Source of the DNA: Antitrichia curtipendula | Taxonomy: Eukaryota > Streptophyta > Bryopsida > Hypnales > Leucodontaceae | Assembly: GCA_951230915.1 (NCBI GenBank) | Contig: OX579635.1 | Span: 11,408,001 to 11,472,000 of the forward strand | Length of the DNA stretch: 64,000 nucleotides | Reading direction: 5' to 3' | The notes under the pieces: generated by a model | What the model was told of the DNA's origin: nothing | Seen by the model: only the letters and a program-made list of their open reading frames with translations | The model's database searches: none | Shown here: one piece after another, positions 45,040 through 57,583 of the stretch | How the letters are laid out: the number at the start of each line of letters is the position of its first letter | Position numbering within the stretch: the stretch's first letter is position 1 | Translations under genes and position numbers: made by a program

Positions 45040-48000
45040 ATGGAGCGAGGTGGCGTGATGATGCAAGCGGCCTTGGTTGTGACCTTATTTGTGTCAGCCT
45101 TGTTACTCAAGGAGGTCACCGCACTTGGAGTGGTGAGTTCTCACGTTTTAGTTTCGAGACACGCTTGTAGACTAGACGGACTTGTATTCAGTTTCGCGAC
45201 GTTTGCGTGCACGACCTGACGGGCTTGTATTCAGTTTTTGCAACTTAATATTGAACAAGAGTTGGAATGGAATAAGAAACCGGTTGAAGAATGATGCCTG
45301 AGTAGGATCTTTCAAATTGTTGCTCATATTTCCTCTCTTCGCACATTAACTTAGTTTGTCGCCTGGAGTTTGTCCCCCACGATTCCTGTCATATTGCTAG
45401 GCTGTCAGGTTGTCATATCTTCCTGCCATAGTTATCATTAGCCGCATTACTGCGCTGAAGCCTGAACTGTCAGGTATTTGAAATTTGAAATTGCTTAAAG
45501 ACTGTTTTTCTGATTGCATAAACGTAGTGTTAAGTATTAACAGTTTAATATACTTGCCAAGGTTTTTTACATGTTCATTTATTAGTGCACGTGAATTTAA
45601 TGCTTTAAAAATAAAATTGGGATACAAGTGAAAGAAAATTCATTGCAAATAAAAGGACAATTTTGTGATATTTGAGAATGTCGTACTGTCCTTGCGGTGA
45701 AAGATGGCAATATGAAAGCACCTCTTCTGAAGGTACATGGAGAATTGGAGACCGAAGAATGGATAATAACACAATGCAATAGTAGACGAAATGCTCTAGG
45801 GCTGCTCATGGTCTGATTATTGTGCTAATTTTTCCTACTGCAGCTTTCTAGTTCCTGCACCACAGACGCCGGATGTGGACCGGGCCTGTACTGCTTTTCA
45901 TGTGAAGGAGGTGCACCTGTATGCACTGCAAGTCAGGCTACTCCTGTGTCCTCTTTTGCGAAGGTATGCCTTTTCTTGACGTCCTCTTATTGATTCAAAC
46001 TCTTATCCATCGTGAAGCCCGATGCTGCATTTACAAGGTAAATTTAACCTACGATTTTCTTTTCCGTGTTCCCCTCTTCAATTCAAATGCGCCGATGATG
46101 ATCTTCAAAAGAAATATCACAAAATCCTATACGCAGTTTTGTTTTATGCTCACAAAAGTGATGTATTCCTTCATTGCCCTCGAGAAGTATGACTACTGTA
46201 GTTTTAGACATTTCAAACAGCCAATTTACTCACATCTTGCTAGAATTCCAGACGTACTCTCTGCCGTTCAATAAATATGCATGGATCACAACGCACAATG
46301 CTTTCGCTATACAAGGTGAATCATCGGTTTTGGGGTCCATCATACTCTCTCCAACGAATCAAGAAGATACTATTACCAGCCAGCTCAATGTAAAGTTTCT
46401 CACCTTGAAATGCATAGGTGGTGGATTCTTAAAATTTATTTTCTGTTACTAACTTGCAATCCCTCTCACTGTGTAATACCTTGTGTCAACTACTGTTGAA
46501 ATCCACAAGTATAAAGAATTTGATGGCGGTGTGAATGTAGAAATTGTGACACTTTCTGTCTGATGTTCGTGTAGTTCTGCTCGTTGTGCATGTAGCTTTA
46601 TCTTTAAAGTTACTAGCTTCTGACATCCTCACCTTGTGTCATACGCAGAGGGGTGTAAGAGGGCTCATGCTTGATATTTACGAATTCCTAGGGGATTTAT
46701 GGCTTTGTCATTCAACTGGCACATGCTTTGACTTCACTGCTTTTGTAAGTTTACAAAGACTACCGTATTGACTGCAATAACTAATGAGATTTGTCCTGTA
46801 CTAATTTAATATCTTGGTTTCATTTTTAATGATCTGTTTCTAATAAATTATTACTGTTGTTGTTAATTGACTGCATTTTGGTTTTGTAAAGGAAAGATCT
46901 AATAATTTCTAACTGAAGCCTCCGTTTTGTGATGTTTGCATCAGCGGCCACTCAATGCCACTTTATTAGAAATCGCGTCGTTTCTTGCCACTAACCCGAA
47001 CGAAGTGATTACGATCTTCATCGAGGACTATGTCACCACTCCGAATGCCCTCACGAACCATTTCATAGCGACAGGATTGATGAAGTACATGTTTCCCGTA
47101 GCCAAAATGCCCAAGGATGGGAGTGATTGGCCAACTGTTGCTTCGATGATTGCAAGCAATCAACGCTTTGTGGTATTTACCTCAGATAAGAAGAAGGAAA
47201 GCAGTGAGGGTATTGCTTATCAATGGAACTATGTAGTAGAAAATCAATGTAAGTGTCAAACAGAAACTCATCTCAGACTGATATCTGGCTGGTCTGCAGA
47301 TTTATTGGACTGAGATATCTGAATTATGTTGCATAGCCAGCCATACTAATGTCTTCAATCTAATTACAGAGTACTGTTGTTGACTCTGCAGATGGAACAC
47401 TGGCAGAAACGTGCGCAAATCGAGCAGAGTCTGCTGTGTTGACGGATAAGACCAAGTCTCTTATTTTAGAAAACTACTTCCCCGATACGCCGAACAGCAC
47501 TCAAGCTTGTGTAATCAACTCTGCCAATCTTGCAAAAGCTACCACTGTTTGCTACACAGCTGCTGGTAATCGATGGTCTAATTTTCTAGCTGTGGACTTC
47601 TATAAGGTATTCCCGTCATTACTCAGTCAAGAATGTGTCCAGAACTTTACATGCTAGTCTGAAGAGATTTATTTTTTTCTTGTATCGTATTAGTTGTTTT
47701 TATATGTTACGGACTATCTTAATGGTGAGGGTCACAGTATGTTTTCTGGAATATCAGATGTGGCTACATGATTGATTGTAATGTTGGGAATCTAATCTAT
47801 CCAATGAAAATTTATGCTACTTCTCTCAGAGGAGTAATGCTGGAGGAGTATTTTCTGCCGTGAATACTTTGAATGGACAACTTCACTGTGGTTGTAACGA
47901 TATCCGTCAATGCCTGGTAAGTTGCTATGTCATAACTTAGATCCTCTCATCTGTCTTCATGCTCACCATTCAATGTTCCATCTTTATCTCGAATATTCGT

Positions 48001-48528
48001 TGTCACCTTACCTTTGATAGAAATCTGCGTTCATGTTATGTTGTCCCCCAAAACGGAGAACCAGTTGAACTTTGTCCGCAAAGGGAGAAAAATCCTGTCT
48101 TTCTCCATGGGTAATGGCATCTAAGTAGACGTACTTCTGTAAGTAGTGTTGTCGTTGAGGCTATCATATCGTTGAGATGAAGAGAATCCCCTCACGGAAT
48201 TTCAAATGGATCGTACCTAGCATTCTGGGATCTTTTTGGTCACTCGGAATTTTCTTGGTTAGTGACAAATGGCATTTATTGAAGTCGCTGAATAAGGAAT
48301 AAGAGTGACTTCTCATTGCAGGCAACGCCGGTTCAGACAAGTTGCAGTGTGAAGACCCAGAGCCAGAGCCAGCCCACAGTTCAGACTGCAGCAGCTGGAC
48401 CTCAGTCTTCAGCCTTCACACCTTCACCGGCACCAGATTCTTCATCATATCACGTTTCATTGAGCAAATTTATTCTATGTCTGCCCTTCCTCATTTCATT
48501 CATTTCATTGGGCATCGTACACGCTTAG
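45040..48528 (+). CDS. PI-PLC X-domain-containing protein, secreted, probably GPI-anchored (eight exons, 419 aa)
   Basis: Exons: 45040-45132, 45844-45963, 46252-46389, 46649-46744, 46945-47248, 47392-47606, 47830-47916, 48322-48528; GT-AG introns, all phases fit. It belongs to the plant family of single X-domain proteins resembling At5g67130. A signal peptide covers about residues 8-31, then a Cys-rich segment (CTTDAGCGPGLYCFSCEG). The X domain has the two catalytic histidines in ITTHNAF (H86) and LWLCHS (H138), with RGVRGLMLDIYEF between, and later NEVITIFIEDYV, FVVFTS and RWSNFLAVDFYK. The C-terminus is Ser/Pro-rich and ends in a hydrophobic tail, as expected for a GPI anchor. The family lacks the Y, EF-hand and C2 modules of true signalling PLCs and its substrate is not settled. 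The start is the ATG at 45040, which precedes the signal peptide. Confidence 0.93.
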
Positions 48529-49675
48529 AAAAATACCATTGACTTTATTAGTCAAGTGTTGTAGGCAGGATTCTCCCTCCGGAACTTCTCACTTTCTCCA
48601 TTGAAGGGCTCTTCCCAACTCTTGCTTATTAACGTAATACGGAGTAGTTTTAACGAATATCGCCCCCACCCCGGCCCCCGAATATTTCCCCCCAAGAGGA
48701 GTCTAGATTCTAGATTCAATTTTTCCTCGGCCAAGTAATAATGACTGGCCACATGATTTGTACCAACCTTTTAGGAGACTTTCATTTTAGGACATTCATT
48801 CCGATCATGGATCAAGTTTCATGATTCAGGGCTCTGACTGAAACCTTTAGATCAGGTGCTCATTAGCAGAACTGATCATAACATTGTACTACCAGCAAAT
48901 GATATAACTGATACTTTACTCTGAATTGAGTGCATTTGGTTACAACGGGTTTCAGATGGAGTCGATTACGTCCTGAACACTGAAATCTAGTTCAACCTGT
49001 TTGTTCGTTCCCCCCGCCAGGCCAACTCGTGGCTGGCGGCTTGTATTTTAAATTCTTTGCAATGAAATCCCGTTTCATTTGTGTCAAAAAAAAGAACAGA
49101 AATCTTAAGTTGGTTCGACCACTCTCACGCGAACAAGGCATTGATATCTTCAGTACTGCTAATTGAAAGTCAATTACAGTACTGCTATCGCAGTTCCAGT
49201 TTCCAGTTCATCCCGATTCCCGAAAGCAATGCTGTCATTAAGCACCGTGCTTATGATAGGGCGAGAGTTTGACGATACCAAATCTTTCAAGATAAAATTT
49301 ATTATCATTACAGTGAATTTTTCTGTGCAATTTCGTAGTGCCAGGCAGTAGACTATCTCATCGCCTTTCAAAGATTAGTGGCCATATACATTTGATCCAG
49401 GTCATGCGTACACCACTTGCTAACAAGGCCTACTAAGTGTATGAATACGGCATATGAGTTGCTGTTCGTTACACGGATGAGTATAGGAGACGAGATCAGG
49501 TCCTTCATGGTTTTAGTATCCTCTAACTTCACAGAACAATGTCACAACAACATCTAGGTTCACTTACAATGTAGATGTTTCAAAGACCTAGTTGCAAACA
49601 ATGCAATTGGACATGGGAAAAGCTATTCTTGGCAACCTCTAGTCTTGACCAAATGTGAATTAGACACGCAAAACG
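48529..49675. other. intergenic region between two convergent genes
   Basis: Tail-to-tail space between the PLC-X gene (+) and the prefoldin gene (-), expected to contain both 3' UTRs. No other feature is recognised. Confidence 0.5.
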
Positions 49676-50128
49676 TCAACCTGTGATGTTCAACAATTCT
49701 TGAATTCCTCCCACTACAAGCTTGATCTGTGCCTTAATTTTGGCAACCTCAACTGTGTGCTGCTCCACCTGCTTGCGAAACATGGCCTCCTTAGCAGAGA
49801 TAAACCCTAGAGCTTCATCCCAAGTAAACTCAGCATGAAAACCTAACCCTATGTCTACAAAAATTCTTGTGGCATCCGGCACTTCGGCTTGACCGTAGAC
49901 CTCGGATCCCAAGTTGATCATCGTCCTCAATTTCGTCAGCTTCTGTTCCTGCAGCAACTTGATATTCTTGGCAAGGTCGGAGTAGACCTTCTGCTGCTCC
50001 ATCACTTTGTCTCTAAGTCCGATTGCAGAAACTAAGTCTGGTTTCAGACGCTTGTCCACGAACGCCTCGTACTGTTCGATTTTGGCCCGCGTGTCGTCCT
50101 CTGACCTGTTGCTCCTGCTCGTCGCCAT
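49676..50128 (-). CDS. UXT: UXT-type prefoldin-alpha-like protein (150 aa, single exon)
   Basis: The frame starts at an ATG (50128) and ends at 49676 without introns. Length and sequence match the UXT/prefoldin-alpha family: an N-terminal helix (TRAKIEQYEAFVDKRLKPDL), the central strand pair LGSEVYGQAEVPDATRIFVDIGLGFHAEFTW, then a C-terminal helix (EAMFRKQVEQHTVEVAKIKA). Prefoldin-like proteins form hexameric coiled-coil chaperones; UXT in other eukaryotes belongs to the URI/R2TP-linked prefoldin-like complex involved in assembling large complexes such as RNA polymerases. The polar first 12 residues are variable. It is tail to tail with the PLC-X gene. The absence of introns is unusual beside the multi-exon neighbours, but the frame is intact. 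Confidence 0.88.
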   Translation of the reverse strand: MATSRSNRSEDDTRAKIEQYEAFVDKRLKPDLVSAIGLRDKVMEQQKVYSDLAKNIKLLQEQKLTKLRTMINLGSEVYGQAEVPDATRIFVDIGLGFHAEFTWDEALGFISAKEAMFRKQVEQHTVEVAKIKAQIKLVVGGIQELLNITG

Positions 50129-51596
50129 TGGGTCCGCTCGACAGATTCAACGCAGATTTACTCAGGGCTAGAAGCCAGCGAGCTCCGCAAAATGCACAAC
50201 AAGAGAGTAGAATTTGCAACGAAGGCTTTATTGCTGCAACAGAGGGAAATCAAGAGCCTTCAGAGAACGCAAAGCATCAAAGAAATCACAGGGACTCAAA
50301 AAAACAAAAAAACTCTTATCCAATCCTTCTGCAAATTCAACCCAAAAAGAAAGACGCAACCACATAAAAACAAGAATTGAAGGCTGCAAACATCCATAAC
50401 CATACAGTGCGTACGGAATCAATTCTAAAACCCTAAGCATCGCCTCATTCGACAGAAAGAGAGCGAAAAATCGTACCAAAAATGGAGAAACTCTTCAGCT
50501 CCCATGCCACAAATAGAAGACAAAATTTTCCACCACGCCAGTCACCTCGTGCCAGTTCTATAAACTGATCAAACAGACGCCAAAAATTCAGCATCCATTG
50601 TCTGTGCACCTGCGCGCGCTTCACAATCACCTGGTACGATCGCAAATCTAAAGTTGAGAATTATGATCATTCAGACCTCCTCCGACCTGCTCGCTGCGGA
50701 CCTCCTCCCTCCGACTCCTCAATTTCAAACTCCAGTGTGGAAATTGGTCAATGTTTCCATTCACAACGAGCACCAGAACTGGCTGCACAGGGACGGGCAT
50801 CAATCGGGTATCAAATGAATGGTTATCAAATGTCAGCGTTAATTTATTGTACACTTTAGGTCGTTTCAAAATTTGTTTGTAGACATAGATTAATTTTGAA
50901 AATTTAGACCATAAGAAAATGTCACTTTTCATTTTTTGGAATTTGGAAAATTACTACTTATGGTTATGGAATTCTGTTGTTAATCCTTAAAGGACGGACT
51001 GATGACCATGGAAATCATCCCTTGAGATATTGTGGGAATCATTGGCTTAAGAAAATGCAAAATACTCATTGGAAGTTAAACTATTGTAGAAGACCTCCCC
51101 TTTTCATAACAAAATTCCAAAGATGAATAGTTGCAGTTTTGTCCTACACAGAAGGATTCTCTGTCATTCATCAAACACAAATGTCCACATTCAGTTGTTG
51201 TCTATGGGTTACTAAAGAGCTAATAACTTTCTATTATTTGTCCATTTGATTCTTGTTTGATTTTTTTTCTAAATTAAATTTGAATTCTTATTGAATTTGC
51301 ATTTTTTTAGAATGACAATAAGGCATGACTATTCACAAATTTAATCATATATACATATCCTATTTCTGAACTTACGTTAAGAATTTGGCAAATTTTGATG
51401 AAATGTGAGCAATTAATGCTATAACTAACCTAGAGATGTGTTGTGGCATGAAGAAAATTGCATTTTTGTTTGAATTTGGCAACTCTATTAAACCTTTTTT
51501 TCTATATATAATTTATGAAGTTAACACTGATGCAAATTCTTTTTTATGTTGCTCACAATGACATTTGCAATTGGTTGAAAGGCAAATAGAGTGTTG
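50129..51596. other. upstream region of the prefoldin gene, then AT-rich DNA
   Basis: 50129 to about 50700 is GC-balanced and is probably the 5' leader and promoter of the minus-strand prefoldin gene. The rest is AT-rich with no supported frame. Confidence 0.45.
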
Positions 51597-51656
51597 TACA
51601 GTGGATACCAATGAAAATGGCGTTTTCGAATTCGCAATGAAAGAAATTTCAATGCT

Positions 51657-52530
51657 GCCAACTTTGACAACCTTTTGAGAGTTGAAAAATTGGTATTTTA
51701 CCATGAAATTTTTGTCGCAACATCATCATTATGTTAATAACATGTGTCTCAAATTTAAAGGCCAAAAAAATTCACCAAAAAAAAGATGTTCAAAATCTAT
51801 CAACATATGTAGCTGTAAAAAATTTCATTATTGCCAACTTTAACAACCTCCCAAGGATTGAATTTTTTTTTTGCCTTGAAATTTTTGGAATGAAAAATTC
51901 TCTATGATGATAAATTATGTTTCAAATTTCAAGGCAAAAAGATCAACAGAAAAAAAGATATCACAATCTACCAACATGTGTTGTTTTGAGAAACAATCTC
52001 GGAAACCATTTCACTATTGCCAACTTTGACATGCTTTCAAAGGCTGAAAATTGCTTATTTACTATGAAATTTTTGTTACAAATTTTTTTCTATGTTAATA
52101 TCATGTTTGAAAAATTCAAGGCAAAAAAATTTATACAAAAAAAATATTCAAAATCTACCAACATGTGTAGCTGTAAGAAACCATTTCACTATAGCCAACT
52201 TTAACACCCTCCCAAGGGCTGAATTTTTTTTATTTACCATAAAAATTTTGGCACAAGATCTTCACTACGTTAATAATATGTGTGCAATAGTTGAAGGTCA
52301 AAAGATTTATACAAAAAAAGATATCCACAATCTACCAACATGTGTAGTTGGGAGAAACAATAGGAGAAACCATTTCACTACTACCAATGGGGACACCCTC
52401 CCAAGGGATAAGAAATTGTCTATTTACCATAAAAATTTTGGCACAAGGTGTTCTTCATGTCAATAACATGTGTGCCAAATTTCAAGGTCAAAAAATTTAT
52501 ACAAATAAAATATTCACAATATACCAACAT
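51657..52530. repeat. five tandem ~175-190 bp units in the transposon inverted repeat
   Basis: The unit start (GCCAACTTTRACAACCTCCC-like) falls at 51657, 51833, 52019, 52194 and 52383, spacings of 176, 186, 175 and 189 bp. Each unit then has TTTACCATGAAATTTTTG, a TTAATAACATGTGT block, a run of A with TTCA, and AATCTACCAACATGTGTAG. Two inverted units lie at the other end of the element. Confidence 0.85.
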
Positions 52531-52566
52531 ATATGTCCTCCATTTGCCGCAATCATTGCTTGTAAC

Positions 52567-53509
52567 TTAGAAGGCATAGAATGACATAATTGAAGGAGCT
52601 TTGTACCACCTCCTCTCTCTATCAATAACTACCTTCAAGTCATCTAAGTTTTTAGGGCATATTGGGCCATGTTGCACAACATCTTTCAAAATCTTCCAAA
52701 GGTTATCAATTGAATTAAGATCGGGAGAGTTTACATGCCAATTGAGCTTCTCCAGAAGGCGTGTTTGTCTCCATTCTTCACATAGTTTATTGCAATGGAT
52801 AGGTGCGCCATTTTCCATTAGCAATTCCTGTGGCATTCTACCCATGAAATGAAGCAAGTCGCCATTGTAGACCACTTCAACAAAATCCTTAGTAGAGCGA
52901 CAATCTTTAAGCATAAAAACAAGTTGGGACTTTTGCCCTCTAGCAAATGCGCCCCAAATCATCAAAGAAGTTCTCCCACTCTTAAAAGTTGGAACTATAC
53001 AACTTGATGAATAGCGCTCATATGCATTTCTCCAAACATGAACTTGACTAGAATTTTATGCAGCTTCAAAGGTAGACTCATTTGTCCAAACAACTTGCTT
53101 CCATTCTTCTATATTCAATCCACAATACTTCTGAGCAAAAGTCAATCACTGAGACATGTGATGAGGTGTCAAGAAAATAATTTGATTGAAAATGTCACTT
53201 CCATGTAAGGCCTTTTGAATAGTACTTTTAGACGCTTGAGTGGCATATATTAGTAATCTCCAAGAGCGTCAAGCGACAATGAATTTTTGAGACACGTATA
53301 ATAGCACAAACATCTCTATCACTAAATTTCTTAGCATGACTTCTACCTCAAGATTTGCACTTGTAGGCTCCATCTTCTTGAAATTTCTTCACCAACCTCT
53401 AAAATATTCTAACAGGGACTCCAACAATAGTTGCAATGTCAACTCATGTTTTCTGTGCCTCATTCAAACCTACAATGTGAGCACGAGTTTCATCTGAAAT
53501 AGCCATCAT
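52567..53509 (-). pseudogene. Tc1/mariner transposase pseudogene
   Basis: Read on the minus strand from 53509, a helix-turn-helix region (SDETRAHIVGLNEAQKT, VDIATIVGVPVR, later GRSHAKKFSDRD) is followed by the catalytic part. In-frame stops break it at least four times (three in the first 150 codons, one after STFEAA). The final 132 codons are open: MIWGAFARGQKSQLVF, LLMENGAPIHCNK, NSPDLNSIDNLWKILKD. The catalytic triad is altered at each recognisable position: VWTNES in place of VWTDES, ENGAP in place of EDNAP-type, and IDNLW where the family has IENLW or a D variant. It cannot encode an active transposase. Confidence 0.88.
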
Positions 53510-54913
53510 CTACAAATTTCAGAATGCTAATTGGCTCCAAAAATTTCAATAACCAACCTCATGCACGTATCACTCAAACTTTAGTTAGTGATCATCCATC
53601 ATCCATCATCTAGCCCTCACTCACTCAGTCACGACATAATCTCACTCACTCAGTCCTCTCAAAACAACACATGTTGGTAGATTGTGATATCTTTTTTGTA
53701 TTGCTCTTTTGGCCTTGAAATTTGAAACGTACTTTATCATCATAGAGAATTTATTGTTCTAAAAATTTTAAGGCAAAAAAAAAAAAAAAAATCCTTGGGA
53801 GGCTGTTAAAGTTGGCAACAGTGAAATTTTTTACAACTACACATGTTGGTAGATTTTGAATATTTTTTTTGGTGAACTTTTTGGCCTTGAAATTTGAGAC
53901 ATACGTTATTTACATAAAGATGATGTGGAAAAAATTTCATGGTAAAATATCAATTTTCAATTGTTGAGAGGTTGTCAAAGTTGGCAGCACTAAAATTTCT
54001 TTCATTGCGAATTCAAAAACGCCATTTTCATTGGTACCCCACTGTACTTTACATTGTCAATTGACTATTTGACTTTGTTTGAGAAATGAAGGCCAAATTG
54101 ATCTAATATAGTTGTGTTATCACAAGTGTACTGTGTGGGTCATTGCTATGTGGAAGTCAAATACATTGAGCATTGTGACAAATTGGCAAAAATTGAATTT
54201 GATTAAAATGAAGTCTTAACACATTGTGATTTTGGCCAAATTGACATGCTAATTTAGTTAAATCTAGGTACAAAAAAAAGTAACAACATGTGTATTTGTT
54301 TAGAGCAAATTACTGTAGGAATGACAATTTTAAACCTCATATTTTGCATCACTAAGACAAATTGACAGATTACCACTTTTCTTTTAGCATCAATAATAAG
54401 CAAATAAGACAGTAATTAATTATAGAATAGAAATGAAGAAAAGTTCATTGTAACTAAAAATAAATAAATAAAATATGTATATATATATAGGACATTTTGA
54501 TTAAGTCAATAGATGCATACATAAAGATTTGACAATTTGACCTTTGGCCCTTGATCTTAAACTAAGATTGAAACCACATTCATATGTCTACATTAATAGG
54601 GATTAAACTGACTACTAGACCATGATAAATAATTAATCAGAGATTCCTTGCAATTTGGCAAAAGTAAACTTTAATCACTAGAATGAACATTTTTACTACT
54701 TTTAAAGTGACCTTAGACACAAAATAATAGACAATTTGACCTTTCTCGTTTAAAAATCTCCACTAAAGGAATTCCTTGGGTTTTGTTTTCCAATCTTTCT
54801 GCACTACAAAAGCATTTGCAAAGTAGTAACAATCTTTTGATGAAGAGATAATCCTATGAATCCAAACGCATCCCTCTCATGTACAAAATAAAAAGCATAA
54901 GCATGAACCTTGT

Positions 54914-55231
54914 TTATGATAGACACAAATAAAGAAATGTGCATTTTGTAAGGATGTCTAAAGAATCCTTGTACACAGGGAATTCACTAAAATAATCTTT
55001 GAACATTCTATCATGCATCTCATAGTAATCTTTATCAACATTTGTTACTTTCCTTGGATGAGATCCACCTACAATGGAAAGCTTAGTGAATTCATTATTA
55101 ATTCCTAAAGGATTAGACTGCATTTTTTGATTGTATAGAAATTTTGGGCATGTATTTGTGAATGAGGATACACGTATTTTAGGCTGAAATTTGAATAGAA
55201 CATGGGGACAAGGAATATGTTTCATATGCAC
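54914..55231 (-). pseudogene. possible PIF/Harbinger transposase fragment
   Basis: The 105-codon frame contains HDRMFKDYFSEFPVYKDSLD. This resembles the DRLxKDYFxxxPVY segment just before the RRRFRM region in PIF/Harbinger transposases. The part that should follow is missing and the frame ends soon after. The rest of the frame (Cys/His-poor, basic) is not recognised. The assignment rests on this one segment. Confidence 0.35.
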
Positions 55232-56710
55232 TAAATTTTATGACATTTGGAATTATGAGTCAAAAGTTATGGCCTAACATGTTACCTTTTTTTGTAACAG
55301 GGCAGTCCGGGCAGATCACAAAATATAACTTTTTTCAGAAATTAAAATTTGAAATTGGTTTTCTAGAGTTTAAATATGTGGAAAGCTTTTAATCATTCCA
55401 TTTCAATCAATGAGTCAAAAGTTATGAGGAGTTTTAGTTTGCGGCAGTTATGGATACTCTACTCTAAAATAAACTTTGAAGCCATTTATTGAACTCAATT
55501 TTCAATAGTTTTGGAAAAAAATAAAACCCTACAATGTAGATTGTTTACTACAACATTGCAACCGTTGGGATTGACATTTTTTAATTCTATAATTTAATTC
55601 TTAACAATTTAGTATTTTAAATTATTCTCTACTTCTTTTTGCTTATTAATTTTTTCATGTATGTTGTACAATTCCAAATGATGTGAAAATTTTCAAGCGT
55701 ATAGCCAACTTGTTTAGAAAAATGAATTCAAAGAAGCACCGCCATTTTTGACATTTTTTCATTGGGAAGTGAGCTTGTGAAGTGCAGCTGCCCGTTTCTT
55801 TGTAGTATTGAAAAAAGTTTTTTGGTGAATTTGAATGCTTGTATCTTACGATCCACATGGTGGAATTTTCTGAATTTTTACCACATGTTCTCAAGTCATC
55901 ATACTACAAAAAACAATTTTTTCCCCAAAAAATGATGTTTGTATTAGAAGTGACAGTTTTGGAGCGTTTTTGGTGAATACACAGTCATGGAACTTTAGGG
56001 ATTGACTCTAAATCCTAAAACCAAACTCAAGTTGAAGGCAAGTTTTTCCTCCTCATCACTATTGTTAATTACATCTCAACTAGCAAGAAAGCAAGCCTTC
56101 CAAGCATCCATTTCGAAGCACTGTCTAGAATTTTTTTTTAAAAGAACAATAAGAAAGCTCTACAAAAATTCAACAAGAAGTCTTGCTTGCAAAAATACAA
56201 AGAAAATCTCATAGCCCCAACTTCATCGTCTTTAAATGAAGACTTTGGAGCTTACTCAATTGGAAGTCATCATTATAGTGAAAATTTGAATTTTTTTTTT
56301 ATAAAAAAGGCAACCATAATGATTGCACCTGAAAATTGAATAGTGACGTAGTCAATGGAGCCCAAGTTTGCCAATTCATGCTGTAGGAAACTTGACTTGC
56401 CAAATACGCAACCCTGATTGAGTCAACCATTTAGGATTTGCCATGGAGATTTGGCTGTTCCATGATGATGATGCTCTAATGTAGTTAGAAGACAATGTTC
56501 TTATCATCAATCATGCCTACATATCAAGACCTAAATATGAGCATAAATGGTGAAAGAAGGAATGGTAAACTGTAAGCAAAGAAAGTCGTTACAAGAAGTC
56601 ATTGAATATGATTTATGTCATTCTTGTGAATCCTTTGTTCTATGTGCTCATTGTATTCTTTCCAATATGTGTTGTACTTGAATTAAAGGTGTTAATATGA
56701 TTATAGTGAT

Positions 56711-56712
<2 letters not shown>

Positions 56713-56764
<52 letters not shown>
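56713..56764. repeat. (AT)26 microsatellite
   Basis: An uninterrupted AT dinucleotide run of about 52 bp. Confidence 0.95.
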
Positions 56765-56767
<3 letters not shown>

Positions 56768-57325
56768 TTGTTTGTACAAGAACCTAAAAAGTCATGCATC
56801 AAACACTTTTTGTTCAATCTTTGCAATGTTATACAGTCAATTCTTAAAGGTTTGGGAAGTCCAATTGTAATCATAACACAATTTTATGTTTATGTGTATA
56901 CTATAGTCAAACAGCACATTAATTGAGGAATAAAGTAGAGACAAAAAATTGTCTTTATGTTGATTTAGATCCAATGACAGGGAGCACTTTCAATTTGAAT
57001 CATTATTACACCTCCTAGTATATGTTTGAGAAACTTTAAAATGGTCATGTACTCTACCTCCATGGTACCTTATTTAAACATGATAAGGTTTAGATATCAG
57101 AATGACATCTTCATGAAAGATGTTAATTGTTGGATTATCAACCCAATGGTATATGTCTTGCCATATTTTAGTACATAATTCACATTACAGAATTAGTATC
57201 CGAGGAATCAAATAAGATATACTATATATAATTTATGACAACCCTTCTACCCTTTAAAGACCATTGACTAGTCCAAATTTTCCAAATCATGTAGATGTAT
57301 TATGAAATGCAATTTAGAATGATAA

Positions 57326-57582
57326 TGTTACGAACCCGTTCGTAACAAGGGAACGGTTGTAACGGTTAGGGTTAGTTGGCCTCTCCCTTCCTTTTAATAG
57401 TCAAGTGAGGAGGCTTGTTCCTCACTTGACATTTTGTGTAATGAAGATAATATGATTTTGGATACAATGTGTAAGTGTGATTCTCATTGTCATTATTGTA
57501 ACTTGGTGGTGATTTAGTGTTGGTTTGCTTTGAATGCAATCTAAGTAGAGCATCGACTTCTTGGTCAAGCCGATCCGTAACA
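57326..57582 (+). repeat. 5' LTR (257 bp)
   Basis: Bounded by TG...CA inside the TGTTAC/GTAACA inverted repeat. It contains a CCTTTTAATAG TATA-like motif at 57390 and a hairpin at 57401-57429, so transcription is likely to start near 57424. Compared with the 3' LTR, one substitution is seen (CTTCCTTTTAA against CTTCCCTTTAA). Confidence 0.95.
57401..57429 (+). promoter_or_regulatory. LTR hairpin TCAAGTGAGG / CCTCACTTGA
   Basis: Ten-base perfect arms (57401-57410, 57420-57429) with a 9-nt loop. The 3' arm overlaps ACTTGACATT (57424-57433), which is complementary to the bases just after the LTR. A TATA-like motif lies about 30 nt upstream of 57424, so this 10-mer may be at the very 5' end of the RNA. 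Confidence 0.6.
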
Positions 57583-57583
57583 T

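Larger units (their letters stand above)
51599..54044 (-). mobile_element. Tc1/mariner transposon, inactive (2,446 bp)
   Basis: Both ends start CAGTGG and are flanked by TA (51597-51598, 54045-54046), the classic Tc1/mariner signature. The inverted repeats are long: CAATGAAAATGGCGTTTT, then AATTCGCAATGAAAGAAATT, GCTGCCAACTTTGACAACCT and beyond are shared by both ends. Inside lies a broken transposase on the minus strand. The inner parts of the inverted repeats are made of tandem units, about five on the left (51657-52530) and two on the right (about 53660-54000). Confidence 0.9.
54047..57320. other. AT-rich intergenic DNA, no gene seen
   Basis: No host gene is recognised. It contains one possible transposase fragment (54914-55231) and an (AT)n tract (56713-56764). 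Motifs of the CAAAAGTTATG type occur near 55260 and 55425. The chromovirus is inserted at its right edge. Confidence 0.5.

Noticed and set aside
51657..52530. evenly spaced repeats that could suggest a CRISPR array
   Set aside because: Units are ~180 bp, imperfect and lie within transposon inverted repeats of a plant genome.
57361..57376. telomere-like GGTTAGGGTTAG in the LTR
   Set aside because: Only two units, identical in both LTRs and part of the element; not a telomeric tract.
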